From NCBI GenBank assembly GCA_009783525.1, contig WRDG01000010.1:1-19295 (forward strand): DNA of 19,295 bases, read 5' to 3'. Under the pieces are notes generated by a model, which saw only the letters and a program-made list of their open reading frames with translations, had not been told where the DNA came from and did no database searches. Every line of letters starts with the position of its first letter. Position 1 is the stretch's first letter. Shown one piece after another: positions 13,664-19,295 of this stretch. The position numbers and the translations under genes are program-made. This stretch comes from Defluviitaleaceae bacterium. GTDB taxonomy: Bacteria > Bacillota > Clostridia > Lachnospirales > WQUN01.

Positions 13664-15091
13664 TTACTCTCCGGAGCGTTGCCGCAAGGCGCCGACAACT
13701 TTTTCCGTATCGGGCATGATGCCGCGATTATAATAATCGTCAAAAATTATTGCTAAAAAATTTTCCGCAAACGGCGGGTTGTTTTTTGTATGCAAAAAGA
13801 ACGGGTCTGCTCGCATCATATGAAAGCTGTCAAAAACGGAAAGAAAATCCATGGCCGCAGCGGTTTGGGTTTCGGCGCTCCCTTTAAGCGCGTAACCCAA
13901 GCCGTCGTAGCTCCTGCTGTTTTTGATCCAACTGACGATGCTTGAAACGAAGGCCGCCGTGCGGGGAATGTAAACGGGCAGGGATTGCTTAGTGTAATCG
14001 TATTCAAACAGGCTTTCGGTTTGCGCAAGGTACTTTAAAAATTCCCAAGCGAGTTCTTTTTCCATTGATCCGCTCGGTATGCAAAAAACCTGCTCGGGTA
14101 TCAAAAGGATATTCCCCGCCATGTCGGTAAACGGTTTCATGTCGGTATAAAAGGGCTTGGTCCTGTCTTCGGCTTCCAATGCAAAATGAAAATGCGTCGC
14201 ATAAGCGGAACCGATCAATAAATTTATGTGCGAAGCATTTTCGCTGTCGCTGCGGTAAGGGCTGCCGTACCTGTTGTTGTATGTAAAGGAAGCAAACAAA
14301 GTGTTTCCCAAATATTTTAAAAAAGACCCGACAATCGGGTGTTCGGCATCTATACCGTGAATGTCTTCGACTTCAAAAATATATTCGAAAAAATAATTAA
14401 AGCCGCCAAAAAAATAATTTTCGGCGGACATTTCCCAATAGCTGTCACGCATCGGATAAGCCGGCAAAAAAGTTTCTTCATTCGGCAGAAAAGCAAATAT
14501 ATCGTAAAAGTCCAAAAAGTTTAACGCATCTTTTGACGCGTACATATCGCGGATGTGCTTCGGCGCGTCCCTGTTGATCACCGCCGTGCGTATGTTGAAA
14601 TACAACGGAAAAGAATGAAGCCCTTCCGGGCCTGCGAAGGCGCGCAGTACGTTCATGCGGTAGTTTTCATGGTCGAAAAACGAATCGCCGCGTATCAATT
14701 CGTAAAAATCCGCCAATTGCTTTACATGGTAGGAGTCGTTATAAACCTTGCCGCGCGGCGTGTCGAACAAGTCCGGCAGTCCGCCGTTCGCAAAAGCGTC
14801 AGCCAACGCTTCTTCATACTGCTCGTCGTCATGCCACATTGTCACATTGACCGTAAACTGCGGAAACGATTCTGCAAATAAATAAGACTTTATGTCGACT
14901 TCAATGCCGTTGTTGCGCACCCAAACCTCGATTGCGCGCCGCTTTTCCGAATCATAGATGCCCTGCCCGACTATAACCTCGTCGTCCGCACCGCTTTCGT
15001 CGTCCGGCTCGCCCTTGCCGCTGCATGACGCAAAAATGAAGCAAACCGCGGCAAGAAGCAAACATATAAAAATTCGGATTTTTTTCACCAC
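13664..15091 (-). CDS. Extracellular solute-binding-like lipoprotein, 475 aa
   Basis: The N terminus MVKKIRIFICLLLAAVCFIF is a lipoprotein signal with a lipobox ending in FASC (lipidated Cys about 23), then a short acidic linker, so the mature protein should be anchored outside the membrane. The rest resembles family 1 ABC-transporter binding proteins: LADAFANGGLPDLFDTPRGK (early hinge region), internal WEFLKYLAQTESLFEYDY, and LPVYIPR. There are many aromatic residues. No permease or ATPase gene is adjacent, so transport is not established; it may sense or hold carbohydrate or peptide. Two GTG codons, at 15091 and 15088, can start it, and the second overlaps the upstream TGA as GTGA. It appears to be a paralogue of the partial gene at 18280. 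Confidence 0.75.
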   Translation of the reverse strand: MVKKIRIFICLLLAAVCFIFASCSGKGEPDDESGADDEVIVGQGIYDSEKRRAIEVWVRNNGIEVDIKSYLFAESFPQFTVNVTMWHDDEQYEEALADAFANGGLPDLFDTPRGKVYNDSYHVKQLADFYELIRGDSFFDHENYRMNVLRAFAGPEGLHSFPLYFNIRTAVINRDAPKHIRDMYASKDALNFLDFYDIFAFLPNEETFLPAYPMRDSYWEMSAENYFFGGFNYFFEYIFEVEDIHGIDAEHPIVGSFLKYLGNTLFASFTYNNRYGSPYRSDSENASHINLLIGSAYATHFHFALEAEDRTKPFYTDMKPFTDMAGNILLIPEQVFCIPSGSMEKELAWEFLKYLAQTESLFEYDYTKQSLPVYIPRTAAFVSSIVSWIKNSRSYDGLGYALKGSAETQTAAAMDFLSVFDSFHMMRADPFFLHTKNNPPFAENFLAIIFDDYYNRGIMPDTEKVVGALRQRSGE

Positions 15092-16878
15092 ATATCACCG
15101 GGATCCTTATGCTCCGTAAAACCGTTGACGGATTTTTCTACGGCAAAATAAATCGCGCCGCTGTTATAAAACCCGTTGTAATTTATTCCCCTGCCCCAAA
15201 CGAAACCCTTGTTCCACGGAAACGCGGCGGGGTCTACGCCAACCTGCGAGCCCGACACAACGCGCGAATGTTCGCCGGGCAGCTTTTCCGCCCATGTGCC
15301 GTCAGACAACTGCATCATGAAGTGGTAATCGAAATCGAGCATGCCTTCGATAATCCGCTCGGGCCCGATGCCTATGCGCATGGCAATGCGGTATTCGTTT
15401 TCGATGTTTATCGGCGCGTCAAAAGATTCTATTTCGCGGAAGCCGGCAATACTCAGGGCTTCTTTATTTTTTTCGACGTAATCGGCGGCCTGCCCCTTTA
15501 CGTACTGCAGCGCGCCGTTTAAACCGCCGGCTTCATATGCGGCTTCAAGCGACGGTTCGTCTATCAAATCGAAATATCCGATCATCATTACGTCGCGCAG
15601 CGCGTAGCTCATGCAGTTGCCCCTGCCGGGCGGCTGCGGCGCGAAGCCGAATTTGCCGCTATTTTGCGTTTGAGCTTCAAATGCGTACACGATTTCTATG
15701 CGCGGGCAAAATTCCGATTCAATCGAATAAAACTCCGCAGCTTCGTCCGCAAAAAAAGCGACGCCGTTGTTTTCCGCCGAGCCGGAAAGCCATGCTTTGA
15801 CAAGCCCCGTCACATCGGCCGAAACCCAGCCGTCCCTTTCATCCTGTTCAAACAATATTTCGTTTCCAATAAAATCTTTTATATCGTCCCATGTCGAAGG
15901 CTCGGAAAAATATTGCCGCCACCATTCGTCCATGCTGTACGAAACCCACGGCCTTTGCATTGCGGCAAGACGAAGCGCGGCTTTTTCGCCGCCTGCGGGC
16001 TTAATAAAAAATTTCGCGGTCAATACGTTTTTTGCCGGCACGCCCGCCGGCAGCGGGAAGCGGTGCAGTAAGTAATTGCCGCCTCCGACGTTAACCGTCT
16101 CGTAAGCTTCGCCCGTAAATTCCGGCTCCGCAAAATTTACGTTAACCGCCGAAATCAAAAACGGATCCTGCACGGCCCACATGAGCCTGCTTTTTATTTC
16201 CGGCAGACTGTTGAAAATTTTTAACGCGACAACGGCGCACTGTTCGCGTGTCGCGGTTCCGTAGCCGCTTGCCGCCTGCGCTTCGTTTGACGGGCGCGGC
16301 ATGAAGGCGTGACCGCCGCCGCCGATTACAATCCCCTTTGAATATAAAAAGCGGACGGCGGCAGCCGCTCCGCTTGAAATTTCGCTTTCGTCCGGGATAT
16401 CCGGCAATGCCGACAGTGTTAAATCCGCGCCGGGCGCAAGCAAATCGATTACGCGGCACATCATAAGCGCCATGTCTTCGCGGAAAACGGTTCCGCTCGG
16501 CGAAAACATTGTCCCGTCTTCGTTTGCCGCGCCCATTATTCCGCTTGCGAAGGCTTTTAACACAGCCGGGTCTTTTGTGTCGGCAAACGGGTTTTCAAAT
16601 GCCGCCGGGACAGCAAGCCCGTCGCCGGAAAATGTTTCGCAAAGCAGCACAAGCAAATGCGCGAGTTCTGCCCGCGTGACAGGCGCGGTAAAATCAACGC
16701 CGTCCAAAATTTCCGGCAGGAGCCCTTTCGTTTGCGCCTCGCGCAGCTCCGCGAGCATGAAGCCGCTTGCGTTTGTCCATGCGCTTTTCGTTTCCGCGTT
16801 TGCCGGACGCGAATTGTTTTGCATCGCAAGCGCGAAAACCATAAGCAAGCATAAAAAAAAGGCGGTCATTTTTTTCAT
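15085..16878 (-). CDS. Secreted SLH-domain protein with DNRLRE-like and cysteine-hydrolase-like domains
   Basis: A 597-aa exported protein. Residues 1-28 form a signal peptide ending ANA. Three SLH-type repeats (about 60-225) contain VTRAELAHLLVLLCE, FREDMALMMCRVID and TREQCAVVALKIFN, and should bind cell-wall secondary polymer. A beta-rich DNRLRE-like module spans about 245-400 (ALRLAAM..., VSADVTGLVKAWLSGSAENN, CPRIEIVY). The C terminus (about 418-580) has GRGNCMSYALRD with Cys 422 and DYHFMMQLSDGTWAEK with His 519. That spacing resembles papain-fold hydrolase families with NCxxYAL and HF(Y/M)xQ...W motifs; activity is inferred. The start ATG overlaps the TGA of the PNPOx-like gene, and the 3' end overlaps the lipoprotein gene. 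Confidence 0.75.
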   Translation of the reverse strand: MKKMTAFFLCLLMVFALAMQNNSRPANAETKSAWTNASGFMLAELREAQTKGLLPEILDGVDFTAPVTRAELAHLLVLLCETFSGDGLAVPAAFENPFADTKDPAVLKAFASGIMGAANEDGTMFSPSGTVFREDMALMMCRVIDLLAPGADLTLSALPDIPDESEISSGAAAAVRFLYSKGIVIGGGGHAFMPRPSNEAQAASGYGTATREQCAVVALKIFNSLPEIKSRLMWAVQDPFLISAVNVNFAEPEFTGEAYETVNVGGGNYLLHRFPLPAGVPAKNVLTAKFFIKPAGGEKAALRLAAMQRPWVSYSMDEWWRQYFSEPSTWDDIKDFIGNEILFEQDERDGWVSADVTGLVKAWLSGSAENNGVAFFADEAAEFYSIESEFCPRIEIVYAFEAQTQNSGKFGFAPQPPGRGNCMSYALRDVMMIGYFDLIDEPSLEAAYEAGGLNGALQYVKGQAADYVEKNKEALSIAGFREIESFDAPINIENEYRIAMRIGIGPERIIEGMLDFDYHFMMQLSDGTWAEKLPGEHSRVVSGSQVGVDPAAFPWNKGFVWGRGINYNGFYNSGAIYFAVEKSVNGFTEHKDPGDMW

Positions 16879-17336
16879 AGGAACCGCCTCTTCCCGGTAA
16901 CGGAATGTAAAACAATTTTATAAACCCTCGTGTGCATAAGCCCCGCCCTGTCGAAGCCGCAGCCGCCGAAGCCGCAGTGCTCAAGCAGAAGCTCACACCC
17001 TCTTACTGCTTCTTCGCCGAGCGCCTCTTCCGCCGCGCCGAATCCGATCACGCTTTCGTATACGGTCGTGAATCCAGGATTCGTTTCAGCGTAGCGGTAA
17101 AAAATATCCGCTTCAATGCAAACATGGCTGTCCTTTTTTATCAGTTCGTGCTTCAGCCCTTCTTTGGCTCCGTGGACGTAAATAATTATTTGCCCGTCCC
17201 GTTCTTCAAGCCCGAACGAAAGCGGCACAACATAAGGATACGGCTCGCCGTTTATGCCGAGCCTCACCGTGTCAGCTCTCCGCAGCACGTCAAAAATTTC
17301 GTTTTTGTCCGTAATTTCTCTGTCTGATCTTCGCAT
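16875..17336 (-). CDS. Pyridoxamine 5'-phosphate oxidase-like flavoprotein (NimA-related)
   Basis: A 153-aa cytoplasmic protein of the split-barrel FMN-binding fold. The N-terminal pattern MRRSDREITDKNEIFDVLRR followed by LGINGEPYPYVVPLSFGLE and IIIYVHGAKEGLKHELIKK matches the PNPOx-like/NimA group often annotated as 5-nitroimidazole reductase or antibiotic resistance protein. Its natural substrate is unknown. The ATG at 17336 follows ACGGAGG with a 5-nt spacer, so the open reading frame upstream of it is not coding. Its TGA overlaps the start of the SLH gene (ATGA), and it lies 29 nt after the partner of the nucleotidyltransferase. How a small flavoprotein fits a surface operon is unclear. 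Confidence 0.85.
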   Translation of the reverse strand: MRRSDREITDKNEIFDVLRRADTVRLGINGEPYPYVVPLSFGLEERDGQIIIYVHGAKEGLKHELIKKDSHVCIEADIFYRYAETNPGFTTVYESVIGFGAAEEALGEEAVRGCELLLEHCGFGGCGFDRAGLMHTRVYKIVLHSVTGKRRFL

Positions 17337-17365
17337 AAAAACCTCCGTATTTTTTTTGGGGTGTT

Positions 17366-17707
17366 TTAACAGCGGCTCAATACATTTGCCTCGACGTAAA
17401 TGTTTCGCGACTTGAACGCGAGCGGAGAATCGGCAAGCAAAAATATCCTGTACGGCCCCGTTAACCCGCTTGGAAAAAAAGGATCCTTTAAATAATACTT
17501 TTCGTCTCCTGCCCATGCAGGTAATGCAATCCCGTTTTGGCGCGACAAATGCTCCGCGGCTCCGGCCAGAAAAGCGTCTGTTTGAACATCGATGGGTTCC
17601 GTCGGCTCCGCCAAACGAGCAGGGTTTGGATCGAGTTTGAAAGAATCCAAAAAATTCCCAAGCGCGAACCAAATCTCGCGCCGGTCATCCGGCATGGAGT
17701 TGCTCAT
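17366..17707 (-). CDS. Conserved-looking small protein paired with the nucleotidyltransferase
   Basis: About 113 aa from ATG 17707, four bases after the upstream TGA; GTG 17728 would add 7 residues and overlap the upstream gene by 17 bp. Neither has a strong ribosome-binding site, so translation is probably coupled. The second half, AFLAGAAEHLSRQNGIALPA followed by KYYLKDPFF, FLLADSPLAFKSRN and IYVEANVLSR, resembles, from recalled patterns, the C-terminal part of proteins often encoded beside DUF6036-like nucleotidyltransferases; those usually also have a helix-turn-helix domain, which is absent here. It may be the antitoxin or specificity partner of such a pair. Function is unknown; I do not recognise a named family. 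Confidence 0.6.
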   Translation of the reverse strand: MSNSMPDDRREIWFALGNFLDSFKLDPNPARLAEPTEPIDVQTDAFLAGAAEHLSRQNGIALPAWAGDEKYYLKDPFFPSGLTGPYRIFLLADSPLAFKSRNIYVEANVLSRC

Positions 17708-17711
17708 GTAC

Positions 17712-18269
17712 TCACGGAGCGTGTACACCTTTTTCGATCAGCTCCTGTAAAAGATATTTTGTCTTAGGTAAAAATTGCTTGGCGGGATAAAATTTCGTTA
17801 TCACTTCTATGGCTTGTTCGACATCAGCCAAGGCGAGGTGCGACAACAAAAATTTTATGTCGTTGATTTCATTTATGTTGTCCGTTCGCGAAGAAAGGCA
17901 CTTCATGGCCAACATATATTCTGCGCTTGCCGAAAAAATTTTTATATGGCTCATTTCATTGAACAATTTAAATTCGCCGGAAACAGAAATATAACCCTTT
18001 ACGCTGTCGTTAAGCCAGCCGTCGTTAAGGCCGTTTTTTTCCGCCACCTTTTTTGCACATTCGTACAATTTCATTTTCGGTTCAAAAACAGCGTCAACAT
18101 CTATAGTCGCTTCCCGTGACTTGAACACGAGGCACATAACCGCTCCGCCGACCAAAGCCAGTTCGCCCCGAATGTTTTCCGCCGCAAGCTCTGCGTTAAG
18201 GTCTCCGAAGTATTTCATTATGTCTTCACTTGTCATGCTTTGCTTTTTTTGCTGCGTAAAACTGCTCAC
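17712..18269 (-). CDS. DUF6036/AbiEii-like nucleotidyltransferase
   Basis: A 185-aa protein starting at GTG 18269, 7 nt after GGAG that overlaps the upstream gene's TAG. It has the minimal nucleotidyltransferase signature: LALVGGAVMCLVFKSREATI (GG at 41-42) followed by DVDAVF, with T-I-D-V-D (about 55-59) as the metal/NTP site. The later helices, MLAMKCLSSRTDNINEINDI and FLLSHLALADVEQAIEVI, are typical of the AbiEii/DUF6036-like branch, members of which modify tRNA or proteins in toxin-antitoxin or defence pairs. Its activity here is inferred from the fold only. It is the second gene of the surface operon and is directly coupled to the small protein downstream. Confidence 0.8.
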   Translation of the reverse strand: MSSFTQQKKQSMTSEDIMKYFGDLNAELAAENIRGELALVGGAVMCLVFKSREATIDVDAVFEPKMKLYECAKKVAEKNGLNDGWLNDSVKGYISVSGEFKLFNEMSHIKIFSASAEYMLAMKCLSSRTDNINEINDIKFLLSHLALADVEQAIEVITKFYPAKQFLPKTKYLLQELIEKGVHAP

Positions 18270-18279
18270 AATGCCGCTC

Positions 18280-19295
18280 CTATTCCGGAAAGCCGTACCT
18301 TATAAACATTTTTTGCAATTCGATAAGCAAAATTATGTACCGCTTAAAAGTGTATGAGCCTCCCGGTTGGTTTTCGCCGGTTAATTGCTCTTCTATCCAA
18401 AAATGTTCCGGGTCGTTTTGCATGAGCTTTTCGTAAGACCGCTGCACCTGTTCCGCTACGTCCGAAAACGGCACATCGGATTCGCGGTAATTTTTCGTGT
18501 GAGACAAATAATACGCATATGCGTCAAACATCGCAAGGCTCTGCCAATCTTCCGCGCGGTAGACAAACTCGTATTGAAAAAGCCGCTCATAAAAATCCAT
18601 CATAAAGTCCGCGTGATCCGCATCGGTAATTTTTGTGTCGAACGCGAATGAAATGTAAACGAATTGCCCGGTCACATTCTTTAACGCCGAAATAATTTTT
18701 GTTTTTAACGCAGGCTTATATACGGGCATATAACAATCCCGTGAGTAAAACCAATACTCATAGGCGTCGCTTGTCATTATCCTTTTTTCGTCCTCGTAAA
18801 ACGCGGGGCTTGCAAAAAATTTTATCAGCTCCCATGCCGCTTCTTGGTTTTTCGACTCGGCGCAAACCGAAAAACGCATCGAGTATGTTTGCTTATCCAA
18901 CAAAATCCTGCCGCCCGAATCCGCAAGCGGCACCATCCCGGCAAAGCCCGGTTCAGGCGCCGAAGAAGGAAGTATGTAGTACCACTCTGCATAGCTTGTC
19001 CTGTTGAACATATATAAACCGCTTTTTTCTTTTTCCCTTTCGAAATTACTGTCAAGCATGTTTTCGTGCATGGAACCCGTCAGCTCGGTAGATGACATTT
19101 CAATAAAAAAATCCGCAAAATTTATAAACATTGGTGTCGTTATATTTATTAAATCCGTTTCGGCGTCCGCGAAATCGCCCGGTGCATATCTGATGTAATA
19201 TTCGGAATTTTTTTGGCCCGAAAAAAATGACAGGCCCGATGCCTCGTTCTGCTTAAATAATTCAATCATCTCATGCAGGTTTATCCGGCTGCGCA
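18280..19295 (-). CDS. Extracellular solute-binding-like protein (5' end outside window)
   Basis: The frame is open to the right edge, so the N terminus and any lipoprotein signal are missing; about 338 C-terminal residues are visible. The segments RINLHEMIELFKQNEA, SYAEWYYILPS, AAWELIKFFASPAFYED and YMPVYKPALKTKI are typical of family 1 solute-binding proteins. They parallel EKELAWEFLKYLAQTESL and LPVYIPR in the lipoprotein at 13664, suggesting paralogues within one operon. The stop is TAG (18282-18280), evidence that TAG ends translation in this genome. GGAG overlapping this stop serves the next gene. Confidence 0.75.
   Translation of the reverse strand, partial: RSRINLHEMIELFKQNEASGLSFFSGQKNSEYYIRYAPGDFADAETDLINITTPMFINFADFFIEMSSTELTGSMHENMLDSNFEREKEKSGLYMFNRTSYAEWYYILPSSAPEPGFAGMVPLADSGGRILLDKQTYSMRFSVCAESKNQEAAWELIKFFASPAFYEDEKRIMTSDAYEYWFYSRDCYMPVYKPALKTKIISALKNVTGQFVYISFAFDTKITDADHADFMMDFYERLFQYEFVYRAEDWQSLAMFDAYAYYLSHTKNYRESDVPFSDVAEQVQRSYEKLMQNDPEHFWIEEQLTGENQPGGSYTFKRYIILLIELQKMFIRYGFPE

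Noticed and set aside
17337..17672. Longer start for the PNPOx-like gene (265 aa)
   Set aside because: The added part is out-of-frame sequence of the upstream small gene; ATG 17336 has ACGGAGG and begins the family motif.

Overview
The window looks like chromosome from an uncultured, motile, Gram-positive-type bacterium, most likely of the Clostridia. The evidence is a threonine T-box riboswitch in front of thrS, a YvyF-type flagellar operon zinc protein, an SLH-domain surface protein, lipobox-type binding proteins, and a Bacillota-style flgB start with a sigma-A-like promoter. No rRNA, tRNA, CRISPR array, transposase or phage gene was seen. Base composition is moderate, with many poly-A/T runs inside and between genes.

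Layout. (1) 1-2266, minus strand: nagA, then a sirtuin gene broken by one in-frame TAG, then the start of flgB, which runs off the left edge behind its own promoter. (2) 2267-2365: a divergent control region with a sigma-28-like promoter and inverted/direct TTGTAAA repeats. (3) 2366-8594, plus strand: a compact flagellar operon made of a FliK-like 893-aa protein, a 50-aa charged protein, flagellin and FliS, followed without an obvious break by trpS and yvyF. It ends at a bidirectional terminator (8593-8621). (4) 8634-13530, minus strand: a threonine T-box leader, thrS, an RsmF-like rRNA methyltransferase and thrC, probably one transcript that joins threonine charging with threonine synthesis. 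(5) 13664-19295, minus strand: a tightly packed cell-surface operon with a solute-binding-like protein (5' end missing), a DUF6036/AbiEii-like nucleotidyltransferase, its small unknown partner, a NimA/PNPOx-like flavoprotein, a secreted SLH/DNRLRE/cysteine-hydrolase-like protein, and a second solute-binding lipoprotein.

Most worth a second look: the amber codon in an otherwise intact sirtuin; two tiny ORFs ending in the same CGC GGA CGG TAA directly before trpS and thrC; the nucleotidyltransferase pair inside a surface-protein operon; and the C-terminal Cys/His domain of the SLH protein. All functions come from reading the sequence and from recalled family features; no database search was run.
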